Source: a virus. From it: DNA of 56,327 nt. Shown piece by piece: positions 13,476 through 21,018 of this stretch; the stretch's first letter is position 1; each line of letters begins with the position of its first letter. The notes under the pieces are model-generated. The model searched no databases and had not been told where the DNA came from. It saw nothing but the letters and a program-made list of their open reading frames with translations. A program made the position numbers and the translations under genes. The stretch covers positions 1 to 56,327 of IMG/VR virus record IMGVR_UViG_3300022665_000963; one strand, given 5' to 3'.

Positions 13476-14898
13476 GTCAAATGCTGGTTCACAGATGCCG
13501 GTCAAACGCCGCATCATGCGAGAGTTAAAGATCAACGAGATCAGCGGCGTCGACGTACCCGCACAAGAGGGCGCCACTGCGGTCATCATGAAGCGCAAGC
13601 ACAGGCCCGAAGACCGGAAGAAGAAGAAGAAGAAAAAAGGTAGCGGTCATCTAGACAATTCCCAGACAGACGAAATGCTCGCCAAGGGCGCAGCGCTCAC
13701 CACGGATGAGGAAGGTTTCGCACACCTGGTCATCCTGAGTGGACCCCCAGACGGAGTAGAACAGACCTCTGGAGAGACCACGTGGCAGGACGGACACAAC
13801 CATCCCTGGGTGCGTACACCGGAAGGGGATATTTTAATAGGAGCTGGAGAGAGCTCTGACGGAGTATCGCACTCACACACCATCGCCGTTATGAGTAAGG
13901 CGGAAGAGGACGAGGACGGTACAGAGAAGAGAAAGTTCACCGCACAGGAGCGCGAGCGACTGGCGGACGAGGGCAAGGCCCTCCCGGACGGTAGCTTCCC
14001 GATCGTTACTACCGCGGACCTGAGGAATGCCATATCGGCGTTTGGCAGGGCAGCAAACAAGGCGCAGGTGGCGCGGCACATCAAGAGGCGCGCAAGGGCC
14101 CTGGGTGCGACGGACCTCCTGCCCGAGGAGGGCAGACTCGCCGGCCTCCTCAAGAACGAGGCGAGTGAAGACGATAACCAGAATGCTGGCTCTGCTGGCG
14201 AAGTCGGAAACAAGGAGATCAATATGCCCGACACGAATAAAAAGGTCGAAGAACTGCAGGCTCAGCTTGCACGTGCTAATTCAGTGGCCAGCCTAAACGA
14301 TGCTGAGAAGGCACACTTTGAGACTCTCAAGGGTGCTGATGCAGATACGTTCCTGGCCAAGTCAGTTGACGAACGCAAGACGGAGGTCACAGCGATCAAC
14401 AAGGCCCAAGCCAAGGCGGATATCGATGCCAATCCGGTAGAGTATACCACCATGGACGGTATCGAACTGCGCAAGTCCGCGGGTCCTGCCTTCATCTCGA
14501 TGGCCAAGTCCAACGACGCCCTTCGCAAGCGCGTTGACGAGGGTGATAAGAAGCTCGAGAAGGCAGCCCTTGAAAAACGGGCTGAGGCTGAACTGCCTTA
14601 CCTCCCGGGGAACCTTGACACCCGCGCCGCCATGCTGAAGGCAATCGACGGCATCGAGGACGAGTCCCAGCGTAAGGCTGCCATGAACGCCCTGAAGGCT
14701 CAGAACGAGAGCATGAGCAAGGCCTTCAGTAACGTGGGACACGGCAACACGCCCGCACCAGGCAGTGCTGACGAGGAGCTCGATGCCCTGGCCAAGGTCT
14801 ACCACAAGGACCATCCGGAGTTGACGGAAGAACAGGCCTACAGTGACGTCTTGGATACCACCAAGGGCTCTGAACTCTACACAAAAACACTCAACTAG
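13465..14898 (+). CDS. Capsid assembly protein with nested scaffold, long form
   Basis: ATG 13465 follows GAGGAGG and overlaps the protease gene by 11 nt. Regions in order: an XkdF-related N-terminus (RELKINEISGVDVPAQEGA), a lysine run (seven K near residue 55), a segment with GHNHPWVRTP and VSHSHTIAV, a module PIVTTADLRNAISAFGRA...HIKRRARALGATDLLPEE seen in other phage head proteins, then an acidic coiled-coil scaffold-like C-terminal half. An internal start at 14224 would produce the C-terminal half alone. The long form may carry scaffold into the prohead or link it to the protease. Confidence 0.75.
   Translation: MPIKSNAGSQMPVKRRIMRELKINEISGVDVPAQEGATAVIMKRKHRPEDRKKKKKKKGSGHLDNSQTDEMLAKGAALTTDEEGFAHLVILSGPPDGVEQTSGETTWQDGHNHPWVRTPEGDILIGAGESSDGVSHSHTIAVMSKAEEDEDGTEKRKFTAQERERLADEGKALPDGSFPIVTTADLRNAISAFGRAANKAQVARHIKRRARALGATDLLPEEGRLAGLLKNEASEDDNQNAGSAGEVGNKEINMPDTNKKVEELQAQLARANSVASLNDAEKAHFETLKGADADTFLAKSVDERKTEVTAINKAQAKADIDANPVEYTTMDGIELRKSAGPAFISMAKSNDALRKRVDEGDKKLEKAALEKRAEAELPYLPGNLDTRAAMLKAIDGIEDESQRKAAMNALKAQNESMSKAFSNVGHGNTPAPGSADEELDALAKVYHKDHPELTEEQAYSDVLDTTKGSELYTKTLN
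14224..14898 (+). CDS. Internally initiated scaffolding protein, 224 aa
   Basis: In-frame ATG 14224 inside the longer gene is preceded by AAGGAGAT (14212-14219) at ideal spacing. The product starts MPDTNKKVEELQAQLARAN, is acidic and coiled-coil rich, and ends ...ELYTKTLN, a typical scaffold profile. From this codon on, the gene has no AGG Arg or ATA Ile codons, whereas the upstream part uses both. The same avoidance marks the capsid gene downstream. Lambda C/Nu3 is the known precedent for a nested scaffold. Confidence 0.65.
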   Translation: MPDTNKKVEELQAQLARANSVASLNDAEKAHFETLKGADADTFLAKSVDERKTEVTAINKAQAKADIDANPVEYTTMDGIELRKSAGPAFISMAKSNDALRKRVDEGDKKLEKAALEKRAEAELPYLPGNLDTRAAMLKAIDGIEDESQRKAAMNALKAQNESMSKAFSNVGHGNTPAPGSADEELDALAKVYHKDHPELTEEQAYSDVLDTTKGSELYTKTLN

Positions 14899-14911
14899 GC
14901 GGACCGCCTAG
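14895..14911 (+). other. GC-rich palindrome at the scaffold stop codon
   Basis: CTAGGCGG-A-CCGCCTAG is a perfect 8-bp inverted repeat that includes the TAG stop of the scaffold gene. There is no T-run, so it is more likely an mRNA-stabilising or partly terminating hairpin before the strongly expressed decoration and capsid genes. Confidence 0.4.
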
Positions 14912-14951
14912 CTGACCTGGATCAACCACAAGCCTGAGGAGAAATAAATCA

Positions 14952-15374
14952 ATGGCTATTGCAGAATCAACCACGGTGGTCAACCTGATCGCCGGTGAGG
15001 ATCTTCGAGGTGACTTCGGAGAACTCGTAAAGATCGAGAACGACGCGGGCGTCGGCAAGGTCATCAAGACCACGGCCGTCACAGACAGCCCGGTGGGTGT
15101 CATTGCTGAGGAGCCTGATGCGGCGGCAACAACCGACGGGGAGACCGTTCCAGTTGCCCTGTTTGAAGGTATCATCAAGGTGAAGGCGGGTGCGACCATT
15201 ACGGCTGGCCAGCTCATCGTCCCTGACGTGACCGCTGGCCGTGTGGCTGGTATCGCGAACCAGGCCGCTCTGGTGGCGGACTCCACGGCCATAGGCATCG
15301 CTCTTGTTAGCGCCGTCGACGGTGACATCTTCGAGGTGCTCGCTCAGGTCATGACGTCTTCTACCGAGACTTAA
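14952..15374 (+). CDS. Head decoration protein (DUF2190-like capsid cement)
   Basis: 140 residues, ATG after GAGGAGAAA. Order of blocks: an N-terminal VVNLIAGEDLRGDFGELVKI, then VIAEEPDAAATTDGETVPVAL, GIIKVKAGATITAGQLIVPD and GIALVSAVDGDIFEVLA, the small beta-rich fold of DUF2190-type decoration proteins. These bind the outer capsid surface as trimers and stabilise the expanded shell. It lies directly ahead of the major capsid gene and shares its optimal-codon style. Confidence 0.8.
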   Translation: MAIAESTTVVNLIAGEDLRGDFGELVKIENDAGVGKVIKTTAVTDSPVGVIAEEPDAAATTDGETVPVALFEGIIKVKAGATITAGQLIVPDVTAGRVAGIANQAALVADSTAIGIALVSAVDGDIFEVLAQVMTSSTET

Positions 15375-15417
15375 TAGTTTAACCCGGGCCAACCCCTAAC
15401 AAGGAGGACTAAATTAG

Positions 15418-16446
15418 ATGCCCTTTACAAGACCATCGCGGGGTGACGTTCATGTCAATAAACCGCTAACCAATATCTCGATTGCGTTCATGCAGTCCAC
15501 AGATGCCTTCGTGGCCGCAAAGGTGTTTCCGAACATCCCTGTGAGCAAGAAGTCTGACGTGTTCTTCACGTATGACCGGGGTGAATTCAACCGGGACGAA
15601 ATGAAAGAACGGGCTCCTGGCACCGAGAGTGCTGGTAGCGGTTACGACATCGCGACCGACAACTACTTCGCCCGGACACGAGCCTTGCACAAGGACATCT
15701 CCGACGAGGTACGGGACAATGCCGATAATCCGATCAACCTGGACCGTGAGGCCACCCTCTACCTGGCCGGTAAAGCCATGATCAAGCGGGAGGTTACCTG
15801 GAATGCTGCCTTCTTCCAGTCCGGTGACCCCGGTGATACCTGGACCTTCGACGCGGACGGCAATGCCACCGCCTCGGGCGCGGCTTTCGATCCGACCGAT
15901 GCTGCCAATAACCAGCTCCTGTTCTGGAACCAGGCCGCCTCAACGCCCATCGAAGATGTGCGTCTGCTGAAGCGCTTCGTACTGGAGAGCACGGGCTTCA
16001 TGCCAAATACCCTCACTCTAGCACGCGGGGTATTTGACGTGCTGATCGACCATCCAGATATCGTCGGTCGCCTCGACCGCGGACAGACCACTGGTCCTGC
16101 CCTGGCTACCCGGGAATCCCTCGCTGCCCTCTTCGAGGTCGATGAGATCCTGGTGATGGATGCGATCCAGAACACCGCCAAGGAAGGCCAGCCCGCTGTC
16201 CATTCCTTCATCGGTGGCAAGCACGCCCTACTGTCGTACAAGCCTTCGGCTCCAGGCATCTTGACCCCCTCTGCTGGATACACCTTCAGCTGGACCGGTC
16301 GCGTAGGTGCCAGTAATGAGGGGATGCTTATCAAGCGTTTCCGCATCGAGAAGGAAGAGAGTGACCGGGTGGAGATCACCATGTCCTACGACCAGAAGTT
16401 AACCAGTAAAGACCTGGGTGCCTTCTTCGGTGACATCATCGAGTAA
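15418..16446 (+). CDS. Major capsid protein
   Basis: 342 residues, ATG after AAGGAGG. Placed after scaffold and decoration genes; sequence blocks such as FVAAKVFPNIPVSKKSDVFF (N-terminal arm), ISDEVRDNADNPINLDREAT, a central TLTLARGVFDVLIDHPDIVG and a C-terminal RIEKEESDRVEITMSYDQKL fit the large Mu/phage capsid group with the HK97 fold. The gene lacks AGG and ATA codons completely, unlike the terminase, pointing to high expression. A stable hairpin follows the stop. Confidence 0.9.
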   Translation: MPFTRPSRGDVHVNKPLTNISIAFMQSTDAFVAAKVFPNIPVSKKSDVFFTYDRGEFNRDEMKERAPGTESAGSGYDIATDNYFARTRALHKDISDEVRDNADNPINLDREATLYLAGKAMIKREVTWNAAFFQSGDPGDTWTFDADGNATASGAAFDPTDAANNQLLFWNQAASTPIEDVRLLKRFVLESTGFMPNTLTLARGVFDVLIDHPDIVGRLDRGQTTGPALATRESLAALFEVDEILVMDAIQNTAKEGQPAVHSFIGGKHALLSYKPSAPGILTPSAGYTFSWTGRVGASNEGMLIKRFRIEKEESDRVEITMSYDQKLTSKDLGAFFGDIIE

Positions 16447-16477
16447 AAGTAGGAAACTACTGAACAGAATATAGCGC

Positions 16478-16504
16478 GTGACGGACTCCTCTGGGGCCCG
16501 TCAC
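16478..16504 (+). terminator. Hairpin after the major capsid gene
   Basis: GTGACGG (16478-16484) pairs with CCGTCAC (16498-16504) around a 13-nt loop with further internal pairing. The downstream CTCCCTTA is a weak T-tract, so it may be an attenuator or an mRNA-end stabiliser that boosts capsid output over downstream genes. Confidence 0.45.
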
Positions 16505-16529
16505 CTCCCTTAACTAAAGGATGAAACCC

Positions 16530-17186
16530 ATGGCGCAAAGAAATTACACAAGAGTCCGGCACTGGAAGCAGCGCTTCAACAAGAACGCCAAGTTCTTATG
16601 TCGCCGGAATTTCACCTGGGATGGCAAAGAGTACCACCCCGGAGACCTTATCCCCAAAGGTCTGGAAGAGAATAAAGGTAAGCTGCGGCGTTTCTGGGAA
16701 GCCCAGTGGATCGAGCTAGCCATGTTTGATACCCCAGACGTCTCCACCGGTCGCGTGGTCCCAGATGCCGACCCCGATACAGATCCTAATACCCACATCG
16801 ATAACCTCCCAGAGGGAGTAAGTGTAAAGAGGTCTAAAGGATCCTGGTTCCTAGTCATCGTGGATGGCGTGGAGAATAAAATTAACGGTGAAAGAGCTCT
16901 CGGCAGGATGCTCGATGAGCTGCGCCTTAAGGCAGATACTGAAAGTGACACCGAGGGTACTGATGGTACCAAAGATTTGGACAGTGACGACAATTCGGAC
17001 AAAGAAAATCAAGAAGATATTGCTGCAGTAAAAGACTTTCAGGAAAAACTGACCCGTGGCGAAGAAGAATTGATCCCCGCTGCCGTTGCCGAAGAGCTCA
17101 TCCTGGGCGATGATATCTCTGATAAAGACCAGGACGATAGCTGGCTGGATGGCGAAGAAGACACCAACCTTAAAGCTGAGGGATAG
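16530..17186 (+). CDS. Unknown protein with acidic C-terminal half, 218 aa
   Basis: ATG 16530 is chosen because AAAGGA lies upstream at better spacing than for the ATG nine bases earlier. The N-terminal ~65 residues are basic and carry FTWDGKEYHPGDLIPKGL; the rest from ~75 is very acidic with many Asp/Glu, ending DDSWLDGEEDTNLKAEG. Position between capsid and neck genes suggests a head-tail joining or capsid-associated factor. No named family is recognised. Confidence 0.65.
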   Translation: MAQRNYTRVRHWKQRFNKNAKFLCRRNFTWDGKEYHPGDLIPKGLEENKGKLRRFWEAQWIELAMFDTPDVSTGRVVPDADPDTDPNTHIDNLPEGVSVKRSKGSWFLVIVDGVENKINGERALGRMLDELRLKADTESDTEGTDGTKDLDSDDNSDKENQEDIAAVKDFQEKLTRGEEELIPAAVAEELILGDDISDKDQDDSWLDGEEDTNLKAEG

Positions 17187-17191
17187 GCCAC

Positions 17192-17602
17192 ATGGCTAAT
17201 CCACAGGTAAGGGCCATAGTCCGGGCAGTTGAGAGGCTCACAGAGCGCATCATAACCAAGATAACGCTGGACATAACGGCCAACCTGATAGAGGCCACCC
17301 CGGTCGATACTGGCTGGGCCAGGGCAAACTGGGTGCCAGCCATAGGAAGGCCCTTCGAAGCTGACCTGGAAGGAATTACGCCCACGCCCCAGGATGCAGC
17401 TTCTGCCGGGGCACAACAACAGGTCGCCCTGGTGAGCCTTGCAACGGGATACAAATTAAACAGGGGTAAAGTGTTCATATCGAATAACGTGCCATACATC
17501 CTGGGGCTTAATGAGGGAACCTCCCGACAGGCCCCCTCAGGATTTGTCCAGAGGGCCATCAAGAAGGCCGTGACGCAGGATATAGGGGGACTTGCAACAT
17601 GA
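17192..17602 (+). CDS. Neck/tail-completion protein (HK97 gp10-like)
   Basis: The block NLIEATPVDTGWARANWVPAI near residues 32-52 and the C-terminal VFISNNVPYILGLNEGTSRQ...GFVQRAI are characteristic of the HK97-gp10-like family that joins the head to the tail tube. Length 136 aa is normal. Its stop overlaps the next start by 4 nt (ATGA). Confidence 0.85.
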   Translation: MANPQVRAIVRAVERLTERIITKITLDITANLIEATPVDTGWARANWVPAIGRPFEADLEGITPTPQDAASAGAQQQVALVSLATGYKLNRGKVFISNNVPYILGLNEGTSRQAPSGFVQRAIKKAVTQDIGGLAT

Positions 17603-18009
17603 CGACCCTGACTGAGGCAAAGGAAGCCGTGTACCTGAGGTTCACGAGTAACTTCACGGGAGTTGCACTCGACAGGATTTTCTTCGATAACGAAGAGGGT
17701 GAAATACCAGACACTGGTGACTGGGTGAGGCTCGTCGTACGGAGCACCGCCCGCACCCAGAATACCCTTGGTGGGGTAGGCAACAGGCGATTCAGGTCGA
17801 CAGCCTCGGTATTCGTGCAGGTATACACGCAGGCCAATACCGGTGTAAAACAGTCAGACATACTGACCAAGGAGGCCGCGGACATATTCGAGGGAGTCAG
17901 CTTCTCCGGGCTAGACTTCCAGAGTGCCGTGATCCGAGAGACAGGTCCTACTGGGAAATGGTATCAATCAGTGGTCGAGGCGGAATTCGAATATGACGAG
18001 ATTAAATAA
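17599..18009 (+). CDS. Tail terminator protein
   Basis: 136 residues; the start overlaps the preceding stop (ATGA). Layout is typical for tail terminators: an N-terminal helix TEAKEAVYLRFTSNF, strand-rich middle WVRLVVRSTARTQNTLGGVG and RFRSTASVFVQVYT, and a final strand SVVEAEFEYDEI. Terminators form a hexameric ring that stops tube growth at the tape-measure length. Its natural neighbour is the tail tube gene, but an HNH gene has been placed between them. Confidence 0.75.
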   Translation: MTTLTEAKEAVYLRFTSNFTGVALDRIFFDNEEGEIPDTGDWVRLVVRSTARTQNTLGGVGNRRFRSTASVFVQVYTQANTGVKQSDILTKEAADIFEGVSFSGLDFQSAVIRETGPTGKWYQSVVEAEFEYDEIK

Positions 18010-18500
18010 TGCCTACTGGTAAGGAAGCACAAAGAATTTATAGAGCTAATAACCCAGGTCAAAGTGCTCAATATGCAAAAGAGTATAGAGAACGTACTAA
18101 AAATGAAATGGGTAATAAATGGCGGAAAGAAAACAAGAAACATCTAAAAACCAGTACTTATGACTGGCGCCGGAGAAATATTGCTAAGGTCTTACTTGCC
18201 AATATGCGTAATGGAGCTAATAAAAGAAAGCAAGATTGTACTCTGACGGAAAAAGATTTAGAGATTATGTTAGAACCTATGACTTGTTCAGTAACCAACT
18301 TACCCTTAATTTGGGAAGGACCAGACAGATATAATCCATGGGCACCCTCTCCAGATCGTTTGGATAATTCTAAAGGATACATACCTGGAAATGTGAGGAT
18401 TGTCTGTATCCTATATAACCGTGCCAGGAATTGCTATACTGATGAAGAAGTATTGGTAATGGCCAAGGCTCTAACAGAAAAGGAGAAATCTATTGGGTAG
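18009..18500 (+). CDS. HNH homing-type endonuclease
   Basis: The ATG shares one base with the preceding stop (TAATG), and the end overlaps the next TTG start. The AT-rich gene stands out from the GC-rich neck genes. The N-terminal part is basic and helical (EYRERTKNEMGNKWRKENKK), probably DNA-binding. The C-terminal part holds TCSVTNLP, SPDRLDNSKGYIPGNVRIVC, the zinc/HNH-type core with D-R-(L/I)-D and N-V-x-(I/V)-V-C. A related gene lies at 43667-44101. It is a free-standing mobile gene inserted without disturbing its neighbours. Confidence 0.75.
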   Translation: MPTGKEAQRIYRANNPGQSAQYAKEYRERTKNEMGNKWRKENKKHLKTSTYDWRRRNIAKVLLANMRNGANKRKQDCTLTEKDLEIMLEPMTCSVTNLPLIWEGPDRYNPWAPSPDRLDNSKGYIPGNVRIVCILYNRARNCYTDEEVLVMAKALTEKEKSIG

Positions 18501-20061
18501 AGTTTTAACAAATAATGTGGCGTTGAGTTACACCATCGAAACGGCACTCGGGGTGGCTGGGACCGTGTGGTTCCTCCTGGAGCCTAACACGATCAACACC
18601 TTCGGGGCTGACGTCACCAAGGTATCCCGGGAACCTATCAGCCGTAACCGTCAGAGACGGAAAGGCACCGTGACGGACCTGGACAGTGCGATCGAGTTCG
18701 AAGAGGACCTGACGCTGTCTTCCTTCCGTGACTTCATAGAGGGTTTCGCCTTCGTGACGGGTATCAACTCAGACGTGACCAACCTCGCGGTCAGCGCGGT
18801 CGACACGGTCGCCGATACCTATGCGGTGGCAGCCCTCGCCGCGGCACAGGCGGACAAGTTTGAGGTCGACACCCTGATATGGGCCGCTGGCCACACAAAT
18901 GCCGCTAACAACGGCCTCAAGAGCGTGGACGCAGACATCGCCACCTCGGCCACCCTGATATCTGTATCCGAGAACCTGGTCACCAACGCCTCAACCCCGG
19001 CCGCGGCGCGTCTCTCAATTGCGGGACACCGCATCGCCATCGCGGACCTAGTGACCTGGGACTTTGAGGCGACAACCAATCAGGCCACGCTCAACCAGAC
19101 GGGCATCGTCGCGGCCGTACAGGCCCTAGGCCTAACACTGGGCCAGGTCGTGCACATCGGATCCATCCTGAACCCGGGGGATACGACGATCGTCAATGCC
19201 TTCGAAGATTCCGTGGCTAATGATATATTCGGTTTTGCACGTCTGATCCAGTTCTCGGGCGCGGACGACCTCATCTTCGACAAGTTGGATGCAGCGCTAC
19301 AGGTCGACGACCTCACCGCTCCGGCCACTGCCGTGGACCTCATCTTCGGGGAATTCATCAGGAATGTGGTTACGACCAGTTCAGAGTTCCTGGAACGCTC
19401 CTTCCAGTTCGAGATGGAATCTCCCAACCTCGATGTTGGCGGCGCCTCCGAGTTCGAGTACTCCAAGGGCAACTTCTGTAACATAGCGGCGTTCAGTCTG
19501 CCCCTCACGGACAAGACGGTCGTCACCTTCGGTTTCATCGGCACCGACACGGATAACCCGGTCACGGCTGGCTCACGTAAGACCGGCGCCTCTGCGGCCA
19601 CTGATCCCGATGACATAGCGGCCTTCAACACCTCCGCGGATATCGCGAGACTGCGGATCACCGAGGTGGATGAGACCGGCCTGACGACTGACTTCAAGAG
19701 CCTCAACCTCACGCTCAATAACGGCGTGACCCCTGAGAAGGTGCTCGGCACCCTGGGCGCGAAGTTCCTCAATACCGGTAATTTCCTGGTGGACATAGAG
19801 GCCCAGCTCGTCTTCACGGAGGGCCTGGTGGTCAACAGAATCAGGGACAACACGACCCTGACGCTGGACTTCGTCCTCCGTAACGTCGACGGGACCATCG
19901 CGGTCGACATACCTGCCCTGACACTGGCGGGCGGCGCGAGAGACTTCCCCGTCAATGAGAGCGTGCTCATCAATACGACGGCTGAGGCCTTCCAGGATCC
20001 GACCCTGGGATTCTCTATCGGGGTGAGCATATCGCCGGTCCCAATTCCTAAGAAGGTTTAA
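18493..20061 (+). CDS. Tail tube (major tail) protein, 522 aa
   Basis: TTG start with AGGAGA inside the HNH gene. The start MGRVLTNNVALSYTIETALG and blocks ISRNRQRRKGTVTDLDSAIEFE and SFQFEMESPNLDVGGASEFEY mark the large phage tail tube family. It polymerises as stacked hexamers around the tape measure. At 522 aa it is a long version, with an extra inserted domain (residues ~100-260). The TTG start may be a scar of the HNH insertion, which has taken over the region where the original leader would be. Confidence 0.85.
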   Translation: MGRVLTNNVALSYTIETALGVAGTVWFLLEPNTINTFGADVTKVSREPISRNRQRRKGTVTDLDSAIEFEEDLTLSSFRDFIEGFAFVTGINSDVTNLAVSAVDTVADTYAVAALAAAQADKFEVDTLIWAAGHTNAANNGLKSVDADIATSATLISVSENLVTNASTPAAARLSIAGHRIAIADLVTWDFEATTNQATLNQTGIVAAVQALGLTLGQVVHIGSILNPGDTTIVNAFEDSVANDIFGFARLIQFSGADDLIFDKLDAALQVDDLTAPATAVDLIFGEFIRNVVTTSSEFLERSFQFEMESPNLDVGGASEFEYSKGNFCNIAAFSLPLTDKTVVTFGFIGTDTDNPVTAGSRKTGASAATDPDDIAAFNTSADIARLRITEVDETGLTTDFKSLNLTLNNGVTPEKVLGTLGAKFLNTGNFLVDIEAQLVFTEGLVVNRIRDNTTLTLDFVLRNVDGTIAVDIPALTLAGGARDFPVNESVLINTTAEAFQDPTLGFSIGVSISPVPIPKKV

Positions 20062-20080
20062 TCTTAATATAAAATGACGG

Positions 20081-20115
20081 TGCCGTAGATAGACCTATCT
20101 ACGGCATACTTCTTT
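20081..20115 (+). terminator. Hairpin terminator after the tail tube gene
   Basis: TGCCGTAGATAG (20081-20092) faces CTATCTACGGCA (20095-20106), a nearly perfect long hairpin, followed by TACTTCTTT. Likely a partial terminator setting the high tube/low chaperone ratio. Confidence 0.65.
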
Positions 20116-20159
20116 GGTGAACAGGGCCCTGTGGCCTACTAGAAAGGAGAACGTTGACA

Positions 20160-20600
20160 ATGGCAGATTTCAGTCACCTAAAAGATCTGGAGGTCACCAA
20201 CGAGACGACCTCGCGGTATAAACTTCATCAGATAACCGTGAACGGATTAACCCCCACCTTGATCGTGGCCCCGGCCACTGAGGCGAATAAGCCCTACTAT
20301 AACCGGCTCCTCAAGAGGGCCGGGAAGTCCGCACGCGCGGTACGCGCGGGAGCGATCAGTTCCGCCATGATCGACGATAACCGGGAGGAGGACAAGGAGC
20401 TCTACCCCAAGTACGTCATTAAGGGCTGGGAGGACATGGTAGACGGGAAGACTGGCAAGGAGACCAAGTTCTCAGTGGCAGAGTGTGCGGATTTTCTGGC
20501 GGCCCTACCTAACTGGCTATTCGACGACGTGCGCAACTACTGTGGTAACCCAGCAAACTTTGCTGAGTTGATGGACATCGAGGTCGTCGCGGGAAACTAA
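20160..20600 (+). CDS. Tail assembly chaperone, short form (gpG-like)
   Basis: ATG 20160 behind AAAGGAG; a TTG at 20154 is an alternative. The 146-aa protein lies between tail tube and tape measure, the standard place of lambda gpG equivalents. It ends with the slippery sequence G-GGA-AAC immediately before its TAA, so a fraction of ribosomes continue in the -1 frame. Contains VNGLTPTLIVAPATEANKPY and a helical C-terminal half. It coats the tape measure during tail assembly and leaves before completion. Confidence 0.85.
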   Translation: MADFSHLKDLEVTNETTSRYKLHQITVNGLTPTLIVAPATEANKPYYNRLLKRAGKSARAVRAGAISSAMIDDNREEDKELYPKYVIKGWEDMVDGKTGKETKFSVAECADFLAALPNWLFDDVRNYCGNPANFAELMDIEVVAGN

Positions 20601-20944
20601 CCGCGCGGCTTCTCTGGGAGTTGCGGTACGACCGTGATGGCTACTCGGTCGAGGCTGCCATACTCAAGGGCCGACGGCTTCCTGAGTGGTATTCAGAGGA
20701 GCCGCCGGCCCAGATAACAGATTTTTTCTACCAGAAGAGCTTCTGGGACCTGAGTTCTACCAGGCGGTTTGAACATGGCCCCATACCCTGGGATAAGATT
20801 GTCGAGTACGGGTATCATACCGGCCTCGACAACGATATGATCGATACATTCGTGGCCATCATCCGAGCCATGGACGCTGGTTACCTCAACTGGCTCAAGG
20901 ATGAAATTGACAGACAGCGGAAGCAAAAAGTTAAAAAGACCTAA
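20160..20944 (+). CDS. Tail assembly chaperone, frameshifted long form (gpGT-like), 261 aa
   Basis: After a -1 slip at 20591-20597 reading resumes as LTARLLWELRYDRDGYSVEA and runs to the TAA at 20942-20944. The T-part is helical (WDLSSTRRFEHGP, DTFVAIIRAMDAGYLNWLKDE) and basic at its end (RQRKQKVKKT). It lacks its own binding site, as expected for a frameshift-only domain. In lambda the long form bridges the tape measure-chaperone complex to tube subunits. Confidence 0.85.
20591..20597 (+). promoter_or_regulatory. -1 programmed frameshift site GGGAAAC
   Basis: Canonical X-XXY-YYZ heptamer G-GGA-AAC in the zero frame, directly followed by the TAA stop at 20598-20600. The downstream ACCGC...GCGGT can form a short stem that may stimulate slippage. 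Confidence 0.9.
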
Positions 20945-20964
20945 GCACACACAAGGAGAAAGGT

Positions 20965-21018
20965 GTGGCTACCGCTATATATAATCCAAAGCTCTTGCCG
21001 GAAGTATCCGGTAAATGA
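20965..21018 (+). CDS. Possible 17-aa leader peptide coupled to the tape measure
   Basis: The GTG at 20965 follows AAGGAGAAAG, the only good ribosome binding site upstream of the tape-measure gene. The peptide VATAIYNPKLLPEVSGK ends at TGA 21016-21018, overlapping the tape-measure ATG (ATGA). This arrangement suggests that translation of the leader delivers ribosomes to the large gene. Confidence 0.5.
   Translation: MATAIYNPKLLPEVSGK

Noticed and set aside
19080-20030. 316-codon antisense ORF over the tail tube gene
   Set aside because: Low-complexity Ser/Leu/Arg translation typical of antisense of a beta-rich protein.
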